DNA of 41,569 bases, from contig CADECW010000006.1 of NCBI GenBank assembly GCA_902825855.1, forward strand, positions 63,302 to 104,870, read 5' to 3'. Positions 33,140 through 40,456 of the stretch are shown in pieces. The DNA comes from an uncultured Rhodospirillales bacterium (GTDB lineage Bacteria > Pseudomonadota > Alphaproteobacteria > Reyranellales > Reyranellaceae). Positions within the stretch are counted from its first letter, which is position 1; every line of letters starts with the position of its first letter. The position numbers were made by a program, and so were the translations under genes. The notes under the pieces are model-generated. The model did no database searches, had not been told where the DNA came from, and was given only the letters and a program-made list of their open reading frames with translations.

Positions 33140-34185
33140 GCCTTCGCCCGGAAGAAGGTCGTCAGCACGAAGCGCCGGCCGCGCGTCACCGGCAGCACCT
33201 GGTGCAGCAGCGAGCAGGAGAAGACGGCAGCGGCGCCCGCGGGCGGACTGACGCGAACGCCCGCATATTCGGGGAAGACCAACTCGCCGCCGTCGAAATC
33301 GTCGTTGAGGTTGACCGATACGGCGAAGGCGCGGTCGGCCGTGGTCGGCGCGCCGTTGTCGCGATGGGCGCCGAAGAAGTGCCGGCCCTCGGCGCTGTAG
33401 GACAGCACCACGTGCGAATCGAAGGTGAACTGGCGATCGAAGGCGAAGACCTTGGTGAGTTCCGGTCCGATGCGGTAGGCGAGGCGATCCGAGACCGCCT
33501 TGAGCATCATCGGTTCGACAATCGTGTAGTCTTCGGTCCGCTTCAGATGACCCATTTCGACGTTGCCGTAGCGGCTCGACACACCGCTGTCCTTGTGGTC
33601 GCCCTTGCCCCACAGCCGTACCAGCTGGCTGCAGAAGTCGGGTTCGAAGACGCGCGGCAGCACCAGGACCGGGGCCATCGGCATCCTGAGCAAGAGATCG
33701 CGCCCGCCGTCGCTGCGCACCGACCGGGCAAGGCCGTCGATCGCCTCCATCGCCGCCGGTAGCGCACGGCTGTCGAAGCTGGCGGCGATGCGTTGGTTGG
33801 GATCGAGCACGATCACGCGCACGCGCAAGGCGCCGCCGGGTCCCAGGCCCATGCCGCCGTGAGCCAGCAGCGCGGTCAAAAACCTGCGCTCCGGGTCGCA
33901 CAGCAGCAGCGGCATTTCCGGCCTGCCGCCGAGCTTCGCCCAGGGAGCCGCCGCGACCGCGACGGCGTTGCCGGCCACCACGACAGGCGCGACCGCACAC
34001 TTCGTGCAGGCATCCACCAGCCCTTCGAACTGGCCGACATCGAGATTTGCCAGATCATCGACCGCGACCAACACCACGGGCTCGCCCGTGAAAGACCAGA
34101 TGAACTTGCGATGTTTGCCGTCGAGGCTGGGCAGCGCGAAGTCGGGAATGCGGTCGCCGGGGCGAAGGCTGAGCACGTTGGTCAT
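33136..34185 (-). CDS. Peroxiredoxin-like domain fused to a 2OG-Fe(II) oxygenase
   Basis: A 349-residue protein with two domains. Residues about 1-165 follow the AhpC/TSA thioredoxin fold (RPGDRIPDFALPSLDGKHRKF, then VVLVAVDD and LLLCDPERRFLTAL), but a cysteine at the usual peroxidatic position is not evident; the nearest are in DACTKC. Residues about 175-349 are a prolyl-4-hydroxylase-like 2-oxoglutarate oxygenase with iron ligands H274 and D276 (AHRDNG) and H328, and 2-oxoglutarate-binding R338. It is cytoplasmic. The start at 34185 has no ribosome site; TATACT lies eight bases upstream, suggesting a leaderless mRNA. It is coupled to the secreted four-cysteine protein and divergent from the hydrolase at 34210. 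Confidence 0.82.
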   Translation of the reverse strand: MTNVLSLRPGDRIPDFALPSLDGKHRKFIWSFTGEPVVLVAVDDLANLDVGQFEGLVDACTKCAVAPVVVAGNAVAVAAAPWAKLGGRPEMPLLLCDPERRFLTALLAHGGMGLGPGGALRVRVIVLDPNQRIAASFDSRALPAAMEAIDGLARSVRSDGGRDLLLRMPMAPVLVLPRVFEPDFCSQLVRLWGKGDHKDSGVSSRYGNVEMGHLKRTEDYTIVEPMMLKAVSDRLAYRIGPELTKVFAFDRQFTFDSHVVLSYSAEGRHFFGAHRDNGAPTTADRAFAVSVNLNDDFDGGELVFPEYAGVRVSPPAGAAAVFSCSLLHQVLPVTRGRRFVLTTFFRAKA

Positions 34186-34193
34186 CGGCAAAT

Positions 34194-34201
34194 AGTATAC
34201 A
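34194..34201. promoter_or_regulatory. Shared divergent -10 region for two leaderless genes
   Basis: The intergenic space is only 24 bases. On the minus strand TATACT (34199-34194) is followed by eight bases and the ATG of the fusion oxygenase; on the plus strand TATACA (34196-34201) is followed by eight bases and the ATG of the hydrolase. The two -10 boxes overlap by four bases on the palindrome GTATAC. No convincing -35 elements are seen. Confidence 0.45.
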
Positions 34202-34209
34202 CTGTGTTC

Positions 34210-35025
34210 ATGCGGATCCTGATCGGAAGTCTGCTCGCTGCGATTGCCGTTGCCAGCACCGACGCGTCGGCGGGCGAGTTCGTCTCGTTCGACGGCGGGA
34301 CGACGGCGGAGCCGGTCCGTCTCGTCGGCTATCTGGCCCGCCCGCCGGGAGCGGGACCGTATTCGGCTGTCGTCCTGCTGCATGGATGTGGCGGCTTTCA
34401 CAGTTCGATGATCTCGTGGGCGGACCGGCTGTCGCGTTACGGCTATGCGGCGCTCGCGGTCGACAGCTTCGGCCCGCGTGGGATGGATGACTATTGTGGC
34501 GGCTTCTTCTTCGAGGAGCAGGCGGCGGACGGCTATGCGGCGCTTGGCCATCTCGCGGCCAAGTCGTTCGTTCGTGCAACGCAAGTGGCACTCATGGGCT
34601 TTTCGATGGGCGGTGGATCCGTGCTGGCGGCTCTGGAGAAGGGCCCCCTGGAGCAGCGTTACGCCGAGAAGTTCCGTGCCGGCATAGCCTTCTATCCGGT
34701 CTGCCAGTACGCCTCCGGGATCACGACCGGCCCGGTGCTGGTGATGGTCGGCGACAAGGACGATTGGACGCCGTCGTCTTCCTGTGAAGCCATGGCCGAG
34801 GGCCGATCTGAACTCGGCGCGCCGCGGACGCCCGGTGATCGCTCGTCGATCGAGCTGGTCGTCTATCCGGGAGTGCATCACGGCTTCGATCAGCTCGACC
34901 TGTTTCTCGCGCCGGAGCGCGGGATCACGGTCAAGGGGCATCGGGCCGAATTCAACGAGGAGGCCACGAGGGACTCGATCGTCCGTGTACGCAATTTTCT
35001 GCAGCGAACGATCGGAGGTCAGTGA
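34210..35025 (+). CDS. Secreted dienelactone-hydrolase-family protein
   Basis: A 271-residue alpha/beta hydrolase of the dienelactone hydrolase family with a short signal peptide (about 1-21, ending DASAG). Family motifs are AVVLLHGCGGFHSS, AVDSFGPRG, the nucleophile elbow MGFSMGGGS (serine where classical dienelactone hydrolases have cysteine), the acid in GDKDDWTP and the late histidine in YPGVHHGFD. It would be a periplasmic esterase or lactonase. There is no ribosome site before the ATG at 34210; a TATACA box eight bases upstream suggests a leaderless transcript. It is divergent from the fusion oxygenase. Confidence 0.87.
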   Translation: MRILIGSLLAAIAVASTDASAGEFVSFDGGTTAEPVRLVGYLARPPGAGPYSAVVLLHGCGGFHSSMISWADRLSRYGYAALAVDSFGPRGMDDYCGGFFFEEQAADGYAALGHLAAKSFVRATQVALMGFSMGGGSVLAALEKGPLEQRYAEKFRAGIAFYPVCQYASGITTGPVLVMVGDKDDWTPSSSCEAMAEGRSELGAPRTPGDRSSIELVVYPGVHHGFDQLDLFLAPERGITVKGHRAEFNEEATRDSIVRVRNFLQRTIGGQ

Positions 35026-35035
35026 CAGGAAGCCT

Positions 35036-35059
35036 TGGTAGGATCTGTAGGGATTGAAC
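35036..35059 (+). repeat. Candidate attachment-site repeat: copy of the tRNA-Val 3' end
   Basis: These 24 bases match 40457-40480 at 21 of 24 positions, including 15 consecutive identical bases (CTGTAGGGATTGAAC). On the minus strand they read as the T loop, 3' T-stem arm, acceptor arm, discriminator A and CCA of the tRNA. The 5' half of the T stem is absent, so this is a fragment and not a tRNA gene. Orientation is the same as in the tRNA copy, as expected for attL/attR. Confidence 0.5.
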
Positions 35060-35099
35060 TCATGAATCGTGTCCACCCGTTCCCTGAGCGGAGAGAGGC

Positions 35100-35330
35100 A
35101 TGGATCAATCAAATCGATCTGCGCGACATACTGATGAAGCACCGGCCGCGACGCCGGCATTCATGCGAATTGACGGCTCGATCGCGCGTCCATTGCCTGC
35201 GGAGGCAACCCAGGTCACCGAAAGAAAATTCTGGCTTGTGCAGCCTTGGGTGATCGTGACGATCGTCATCGCGATCATGAGCGCGCTCTGCATTCCTGGC
35301 CTGGTCATGGACATCAATCGCGGCTTTTGA
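35100..35330 (+). CDS. Small single-pass membrane protein of unknown function
   Basis: A 76-residue open frame with GAGAGAGG just before its ATG, a polar N-terminus, and one hydrophobic segment at about 47-67 (WLVQPWVIVTIVIAIMSAL) followed by a short tail. The ribosome site and the clean hydrophobic segment support a real gene; no homologue is recognised. It lies immediately inside the tRNA-like repeat at 35036, at the possible left edge of an integrated element. Confidence 0.5.
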   Translation: MDQSNRSARHTDEAPAATPAFMRIDGSIARPLPAEATQVTERKFWLVQPWVIVTIVIAIMSALCIPGLVMDINRGF

Positions 35331-35460
35331 GAAGTTTGGTGAACAGCCTCTGGCTCGGGCATGTCGGACCTCTGGCTTGGGATTGCTCGCTGCAGCGTTT
35401 CGGTCGCTGATGCTGGTGCCGTCACGACGAACAGGCTAACGGATGCAGGGGGTATCCGAC

Positions 35461-36237
35461 ATGCAAAGGTTCAATCTCGCGGGCAAAGTCGGCATCGTCA
35501 CCGGCGGTAACGGCGGCATCGGCAAGGGCATCGCGCGTGGCCTGCTGGAATGTGGTGCGACGCTCGTAATCGCGGGACGCAACAAGGCCAAATGCGAGGC
35601 GGCGTTGGCGGATCTTGGCACCATAGGCCCGCCGGTCAGCGCCTTCGTCATGGACGTCACCATTGAGGCCGAATGCAAGGCGGTGGTGGCGGAAACGGTC
35701 AGGCGACACGGCCGGATCGATATCCTGGTCAACAACGCAGGCGGAGGCGCCAACACTGGTGTGCCGCCCAGCCCTCCGGACGAGATGGCCGTCGAAGGCT
35801 TCCGCAAGATCATCGACGCGAACCTGACGAGCACGTTCATGCTGAGCCAGGCGGCGTATCCGGAAATGAAGAGGGTGGGTGGCGGCAAGATCATCAACAT
35901 CGGCTCGATGGCGTCCTACATCGGCGGCGCGCTGTGGACTGCCTACGGGCCGGCCAAGTCCGGCATCGTTCAGCTCAGCAAGAACTGCGCATCGGCGTGG
36001 GCCAAGGACAACATCCAAGTCAATACCGTCTTGCCGGGCTACATCGACACGGACATGACCAAGCGCCTGCAGGCCATGACGGCCCTGCACGAAAGGGCGA
36101 TCGGCCGTACCGCGGCCGGCCGGCTCGGCACGCCGGACGATTTCGCCGGCATCGCGGCATTCCTCGCCAGTTCCGCGTCGGACTTCATCACAGGTGCCGA
36201 CATCGCGGTAGACGGCGGCATGCTGTGGGGCGTGTAA
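35461..36237 (+). CDS. SDR oxidoreductase (3-oxoacyl-ACP reductase/FabG-like)
   Basis: A 258-residue classical SDR. The cofactor motif is TGGNGGIGKG near residue 12, DVT follows for the adenine ring, NNAGGG is strand 4, the catalytic serine is in NIGSMASY, and Tyr/Lys are in YGPAKSG. The C-terminal GADIAVDGGMLWG is typical of the FabG/gluconate-dehydrogenase group. The start is uncertain: ATG at 35461 has AGGGGG nine bases upstream; ATG at 35443 would add six residues. It would reduce a ketone or oxidise a hydroxyl with NAD(P). It is a monocistronic-looking gene inside the possible integrated element. Confidence 0.88.
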   Translation: MQRFNLAGKVGIVTGGNGGIGKGIARGLLECGATLVIAGRNKAKCEAALADLGTIGPPVSAFVMDVTIEAECKAVVAETVRRHGRIDILVNNAGGGANTGVPPSPPDEMAVEGFRKIIDANLTSTFMLSQAAYPEMKRVGGGKIINIGSMASYIGGALWTAYGPAKSGIVQLSKNCASAWAKDNIQVNTVLPGYIDTDMTKRLQAMTALHERAIGRTAAGRLGTPDDFAGIAAFLASSASDFITGADIAVDGGMLWGV

Positions 36238-36373
36238 GCCAGTTAGCCTCTGCGATCCGCTCAGACCGAGGAGCACGACCCGGATTACGAAAGAGCTGCG
36301 GCAGGCCGGCCAGCGCTTCCGCGGCCAGATTGAGGTACTCTTCGCTTTGCCAAGGAGAAGGGACGGGGGCGCC

Positions 36374-37189
36374 ATGCTGGGCCTGATGAAGCGAAACCTC
36401 GACGCGCTATCGGCGCCTTCCGGTCGCGTGCTCGAGGTGGGTTGGATCAACCGGGCCGAGCAGGCGTCGTTCATGTGGGACGACCCGCGCCCCTTCCGGC
36501 GCACCGACAACCAGGAACCGAAACACGCCAAGGCCGTGCAGAATTGCCCAGCAGTCGCCGAGTACGAAGCGCGGCACTTCGTGGTGACCTGCCCGATCGA
36601 TCTCAACATCGCCCTCGCCAAGGACAAAGAGGGGAGGCTTGGCGTGCGCGACCTCGACGGGCAGCAAAGCGCCGTCGGCTCGAGGCAGCTTTCCAAGATG
36701 CTTACCGTCAATGGGCCGGGCCAATGGCGGCATCCCAATCGACCTCTGATCCAGCTTTTGACGCCGTACTACTTCATCGCCGACGAAGTCTGCTGGATGA
36801 ATCAGTTGCCGCCCTACCTCACCTATCGTGACGCGCCGTGGCCGGGCATCGTGGTCGGCGGCCGATTGCCTGTTCATATCTGGCCGCGGGCCATGACATG
36901 GGCATTCGAATGGCATGACCAATCCAAACCTCTGCAGCTCAAGCGCGGCGAGCCGTGGTTCCTGCTGCGCTTCGAGACCAACGATCCGCGTCGGCACATT
37001 CGTCTCGTGGAGGCCGAATGGACGCCCGAGCTCGAGCAGTTCAGCAACGGAGCCGACGCAGTGACCAACTACCAGCGTCGCACTTGGTCGCTCTTCAAGG
37101 TCGCCGCGCGCCGGCGTCCGGAAAAGCTCCTGAGAAAGGTGAAGCGCGGAAGGCCTTCCTTTGCTGAAGAGGGCGACGGCAGCTTTTAG
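36374..37189 (+). CDS. Protein of unknown function (271 residues)
   Basis: A soluble protein without signal peptide or transmembrane segment. It has several tryptophan-rich strands (VGWINRAEQASFMWDD, CWMNQLPPYL, HIWPRAMTWAFEWHDQ, GEPWFLLRFETND) and a basic C-terminal tail (RRRPEKLLRKVKRGRP). The order of blocks recalls, from memory, DUF6065-type proteins in which a GEPF-like motif follows a W-x-F strand; this resemblance is unverified. The ATG at 36374 is preceded by GGGACGGGGG; a TTG at 36347 is possible. It follows the SDR by 136 bases with no obvious functional link. A GC-rich hairpin at 37198 follows it. Confidence 0.7.
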   Translation: MLGLMKRNLDALSAPSGRVLEVGWINRAEQASFMWDDPRPFRRTDNQEPKHAKAVQNCPAVAEYEARHFVVTCPIDLNIALAKDKEGRLGVRDLDGQQSAVGSRQLSKMLTVNGPGQWRHPNRPLIQLLTPYYFIADEVCWMNQLPPYLTYRDAPWPGIVVGGRLPVHIWPRAMTWAFEWHDQSKPLQLKRGEPWFLLRFETNDPRRHIRLVEAEWTPELEQFSNGADAVTNYQRRTWSLFKVAARRRPEKLLRKVKRGRPSFAEEGDGSF

Positions 37190-37197
37190 CCCGCGAA

Positions 37198-37223
37198 GGG
37201 CGCCCCTCTCGGCGCCCGAGGGG
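37198..37223. terminator. GC-rich hairpin between convergent genes
   Basis: GGGCGCC (37198-37204) pairs with GGCGCCC (37211-37217) around six bases; an alternative stem CCCCTC/GAGGGG (37203-37208 with 37218-37223) overlaps it. The hairpin lies nine bases after the stop of the unknown gene. No T run follows. Confidence 0.5.
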
Positions 37224-37411
37224 AGACGGCAGATCGCCGCCACACCGCCGGGTGAGCCCACGGTGACAAAGAGGTTAACGCTGATGATCATCGTCGGCTG
37301 TCCGCACCGTTTGGCCGACATGCGACGGAACCTACGCGCTGCTACCGCATAACCGACAATCGCCTTCACATCTACCGGAAGCGCCCGAAGGACGGATTTC
37401 CAAGGCGCGGC

Positions 37412-37876
37412 TTATTTTGCCGGCGGCGGCGGCGGCGGGATGACCGTCGACATCCGGATTTTCCACCATCCATCCTGCCGGACATAGGTGTTGGCCCAGC
37501 GGGCGGTCAGTTCGACCGGATCGCCCTTCAGGGTCTTGCCCGTGAGCCGGAACGTGCCGATCCCGAGTGCGACATCGCCGCTGAGCGGCAAGGCCTGATC
37601 GAACGTCGTCTCGATGGTGCGCGGCCCGTCGGCGAACCACGCCTCGATGGACTTCGCGTTGATCGGATGCGCTCCCCTCGGACTGACGTCCACGGCATCG
37701 GACGTATAGGCCGCAGCGAGCCGCGCCACGTCCTGCTTCGCGAAGGCTTCCAGGAAAGCCAGCCGAATCTGCGGCGCGGCTGTGCGGAAGTCGGCATCGT
37801 CAGCGGCGAACGCAGGTACGGAAAGAGTGACAAGCAACGCGCACGCATAAGCAAGCCCAGCTTTCATAGAAGCCAT
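37412..37876 (-). CDS. Secreted NTF2-like (SnoaL/DUF4440) protein
   Basis: A 154-residue protein with a signal peptide (about 1-25, ending AFAAD) and a cone-shaped NTF2-like domain: helix QIRLAFLEAFAKQDVARLAAAYTSDAVDVSPRG, then VALGIGTFRLTGKTLKGDP, then ELTARWANTYVRQDGWWKIRMSTVI. Family members are steroid-isomerase/SnoaL-like enzymes or binding proteins; no catalytic residues can be assigned. The tail is a six-proline run before AK. AGAGGGGG precedes the first ATG at 37876; a second ATG at 37867 is possible. Confidence 0.82.
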   Translation of the reverse strand: MASMKAGLAYACALLVTLSVPAFAADDADFRTAAPQIRLAFLEAFAKQDVARLAAAYTSDAVDVSPRGAHPINAKSIEAWFADGPRTIETTFDQALPLSGDVALGIGTFRLTGKTLKGDPVELTARWANTYVRQDGWWKIRMSTVIPPPPPPAK

Positions 37877-38307
37877 AGGTGCCCCCTCTGCTTTCGTGGC
37901 GTCGAGATTTCAGCCTGTTTGACGAGAGGAAACCTTGATCTTTGTCATGGTCGGGAAGCCGTCCTTGCGGCTCAGCTATCCGATATCCCGCTTCAAGCGT
38001 CATCCGACGGCAAGCAGGCGGTGAGGCGCCGATGCGCTGAACCGCACTCTGTCCTAGCTGACAAGGGCTCGGCTTGAGCCCGGCTTGCATGGACCGGGCC
38101 TTTCTCTTGGCGCCCCTGCCTGTGGACGCCCGCCATCGCATGCTAGTCGTAACGTTCCAAAGTTGATTCCGCCTCTTGTTTTCTGAGCGTTGCCCTATCA
38201 GTGTGGAGCAACGCTGATGACAGCCGTTGGGCGATCATAGTTTGGTTCGCCGGCGTGCGTTGGCCGTAAATCTGGATCTCTGAAAAGGCCTGCGAAGGAT
38301 GGAGTAA
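37877..38307. other. 431-base intergenic region
   Basis: No convincing gene is seen on either strand. It separates the divergent NTF2-like and TauD-type genes and so should hold both promoters. The one clear structure is the overlapping hairpin pair at 38065-38099. A GGATGGAG ribosome site for the TauD gene lies just before 38308. Confidence 0.6.
38065..38099 (+). ncRNA. Mutually exclusive hairpins, attenuator-like
   Basis: GGGCTC (38065-38070) pairs with GAGCCC (38076-38081). GCCCGG (38078-38083) pairs with CCGGGC (38094-38099) and is followed by CTTTCTCTT. The two stems share 38078-38081, so only one can form at a time, the layout of an antiterminator/terminator pair on the plus strand. 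The nearest downstream gene on that strand is the TauD-type oxygenase at 38308. No leader peptide or known riboswitch is recognised. Confidence 0.3.
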
Positions 38308-39159
38308 ATGCCAAGCGATCTTGCGATCCTTCCGACCGGCGCCGTCCTGGGCGCGGAAATACGCGGCCTCAACCTCGCCGAGCCGATGGACGACCACACC
38401 TTCGAGGCCATAGACGACGCCTTCGCCAGGTTTGGCGTGATCTTCTTCCGCGCCCAGCATATCACGCCGCAACAGCAGGTTGCCTTTACGCGCCGATTCG
38501 GAACCATTGAGTTCAACATCTTCGGGGAGCGCTGGAGCGTTCCAGGAGCGCCTGAGATCGTCGTGGTGTCCAACGTCACGGAGAACGGCAAGCCTGTTGG
38601 CGTGCGCCGCGCCGGCGAGAACTGGCATAGCGACATGTGCTACGCGGCGCGGCCGCCGCGCGGCACCATGCTCTACGCCATCGAGACGCCGGCACTGTAC
38701 GGCCTGCCGCTGGGTGACACGGAGTTCGCGAGCGCAGCGGCGGCTTGGGACGCCCTGCCCGACGACCTGCGCCAGCGCATCGAAGGGCGGCGCGCGGTGT
38801 TCGATTTTACCGGACGCAAGCGCGCCTTTCCGCCGACGGCAGACGAGATCGCGCGCAATCCCCCGGTCACTCACCCGATCGTTCGGACCCACCCGAGGAG
38901 TGGGCGCAAGTGCCTCTATGTCATGCGTGACGACTGCACGGGCATTGAGGGCATTCCCGCCGAGGAAGCCGAAGCGCTGATCGCCGCACTCGCCGATCAC
39001 ATCGTCAAGCCGCAATTCATCTACCGCCACCAGTGGCGGCCAGGCGACGTGCTGATGTGGGACAACTGCACGGTGCAGCACCGGGCGATCCAGGACTATG
39101 ACCTGCCGCAGCGTCGCTTGATGCACCGCACGACGATGGGCGGCGCCGCTCCGGCCTGA
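38308..39159 (+). CDS. TauD/TfdA-family Fe(II)/2-oxoglutarate dioxygenase (second copy)
   Basis: A 283-residue oxygenase of the same superfamily as the product at 5687 but clearly different in sequence. Iron ligands are H107 and D109 (NWHSDMCY) and H258 (VQHRAI); R274 (HRTTMGG) would bind 2-oxoglutarate. GAVLGAEIRGLNLAEP at the start and FARFGVIFFRAQ are typical of alpha-ketoglutarate-dependent taurine or 2,4-D dioxygenase-like enzymes. It has a good ribosome site (GGATGGAG). The substrate is unknown. The gene is isolated on its strand between an intergenic region and the phage-like gene. Confidence 0.9.
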   Translation: MPSDLAILPTGAVLGAEIRGLNLAEPMDDHTFEAIDDAFARFGVIFFRAQHITPQQQVAFTRRFGTIEFNIFGERWSVPGAPEIVVVSNVTENGKPVGVRRAGENWHSDMCYAARPPRGTMLYAIETPALYGLPLGDTEFASAAAAWDALPDDLRQRIEGRRAVFDFTGRKRAFPPTADEIARNPPVTHPIVRTHPRSGRKCLYVMRDDCTGIEGIPAEEAEALIAALADHIVKPQFIYRHQWRPGDVLMWDNCTVQHRAIQDYDLPQRRLMHRTTMGGAAPA

Positions 39160-39286
39160 ATTAGGCTGATCCGCACCAAGCGGACACAGGGGCTCGAGCC
39201 AGTGCTCGACGCATTTTGTGTTGCTATTTCTAACCTAGGGTTGTAGAGTGTGGAGGTCGTTCTACGGTTTCTAAGAAAGAATCGCT

Positions 39287-39790
39287 GTGACCCCGAAAGA
39301 ACTTCTCGTTAATGCGGTTGATCCCGCGCACGCAATGCTGTTTCGCCTGGCCGGCGTCAAGTCAGACGATCGAGCGCGCGTTCTTTCGCTCGCCATTGCC
39401 GGTCAGGAGAGCGAGTGGATACACCGCGTGCAGATCGGTGGGCCGGCCCGTTCGTTTTGGCAATTTGAGGCGGGCGGCGGCGTAGCGGGTGTGCTTGGGC
39501 ATGCTTCGTCAAAAGACAAGATCAAGGCCGTGTGCAATGAGCTTGGCGTTGAGTGCAAAGTTTCGGTGGTCCACCGCGACATGAAGGACAATGACGTGCT
39601 CGCTGCCAGCATGGCGCGTCTGTTGCTCTTTACCGATGCAGCGCCACTGCCAGGTGTTGGCGAAGTTGAATCAGGCTGGGAATACTATCTGCGTAGCTGG
39701 CGACCGGGTATGCCGCATCACGGCACGTGGTCCGCGCGCTATAAAACGGCGCGAGACGTCGTGAGTTCGATGTCGATTCCGGTTTCCTGA
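39287..39790 (+). CDS. Phage-type protein, possibly lysozyme-like
   Basis: A 167-residue protein with a GTG start and AAGAAAG upstream. The segment RVLSLAIAGQESEWIHRVQIGGPARSFWQFEAGGGVAGVL looks like proteins encoded in tailed-phage genomes and prophages, where a QES or QE motif and an F-W-Q-F-E strand suggest a lysozyme/transglycosylase-like fold; this rests on memory and the enzyme role is inference. No holin, tail or integrase genes are nearby, so it is a lone remnant or a domesticated gene. Its codon use looks less GC-rich than neighbouring genes. It lies between the tRNA-like repeat and tRNA-Val. Confidence 0.6.
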   Translation: MTPKELLVNAVDPAHAMLFRLAGVKSDDRARVLSLAIAGQESEWIHRVQIGGPARSFWQFEAGGGVAGVLGHASSKDKIKAVCNELGVECKVSVVHRDMKDNDVLAASMARLLLFTDAAPLPGVGEVESGWEYYLRSWRPGMPHHGTWSARYKTARDVVSSMSIPVS

Positions 39791-40456
39791 TCGATCGTCG
39801 TACCTGAGATTGTGCATCGATCGATCGGTAGGGCGGGCGGCTGACTCGCAGCTTCACCGTGGCCGCTTGCAACGATACTAGACGTCGGATCGATCGATTT
39901 GTTCGTTGGCAGCCCGCAGGATGGCGCTTGGCGCCCGTCCTGGATTGAGTTCCGCACGAGCATGGTGCTGCGTGGCGGCCGCCCAGCCGATGCCCGGCGG
40001 CTGAAGGCATCGAGGATGACGGCGAGATAGACGAACTCCTGAAGCAAGGCTGTCCTGGCGCATCAGGCGCAGGACCCGCTTGTGGTTGACGATCAGGCCT
40101 TCCTGGCGGAGCTGGAAGGCGATCAGGCGGAAGCCGCGGCGGCCGTTGGCCAGGGCGAGGCGTTGGATGGCGTCGCGCACATCGTGTCGTGGGCGCGAAT
40201 AGAGATCGACCTTGATGCGCCACATGCTGGCGGCCTCCGCAGCGTGTTCCTTCGCCTGACGCGGATGGTCTGCCAAGGTTGTTACGACTGTTCGGATGGT
40301 GCGCGGCAATCTCACTCAACGCGTGGAACGATGGTCCAACATCTGCGCCAGCGTTGCCCGTGCGTGGTCACGCCGGTTGGTGCACCCAGATGCAGGATAT
40401 GGGTCGGTTATCCCCAAAGCATCCAGAGGCAAATTGCAGTGATTTCCGGGGAAGAA
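39791..40456. other. Gene-poor stretch next to tRNA-Val
   Basis: No intact gene is seen. It holds an IS3-type transposase remnant on the minus strand (about 39890-40190), three GATCGATC-containing runs (39789-39797, 39816-39827, 39888-39898), and about 260 bases before the tRNA in which I recognise nothing. Confidence 0.6.
39890..40190 (-). pseudogene. IS3-family transposase OrfB remnant (frameshifted, internally deleted)
   Basis: The minus strand encodes DVRDAIQRLALANGRRGFRL and then GLIVNHKRVLRLMRQDSL, the helix-turn-helix block of IS3-family OrfB transposases. It passes, after a change of frame, straight into LLQEFVYLAVILDAFSRR, which is the start of the rve/DDE integrase core. Intact transposases have several dozen residues between these blocks, so there has been a deletion as well as frameshifts, and the rest of the catalytic domain is unrecognisable. 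No terminal inverted repeats were found. It is an old, inactive insertion. Confidence 0.75.

Noticed and set aside
33140..34000. Continuation of the four-cysteine protein frame upstream
   Set aside because: This part is out of frame with the oxygenase that occupies the same strand. The signal peptide at 33139 marks the true start.
35036..35110. A second tRNA gene
   Set aside because: Only the 3' portion resembles tRNA; the 5' T-stem arm, anticodon arm and acceptor 5' strand do not pair. It is treated as a fragment.
35347..35381. Short direct repeat CCTCTGGCT(C/T)GGG, two copies 22 bases apart
   Set aside because: Two short imperfect copies only, with no regular array and no Cas or other partner; most likely chance.
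37667..38077. 136-residue plus-strand frame opposite the NTF2-like gene
   Set aside because: It overlaps a convincing secreted protein gene and shows no domain, ribosome site or sensible composition.
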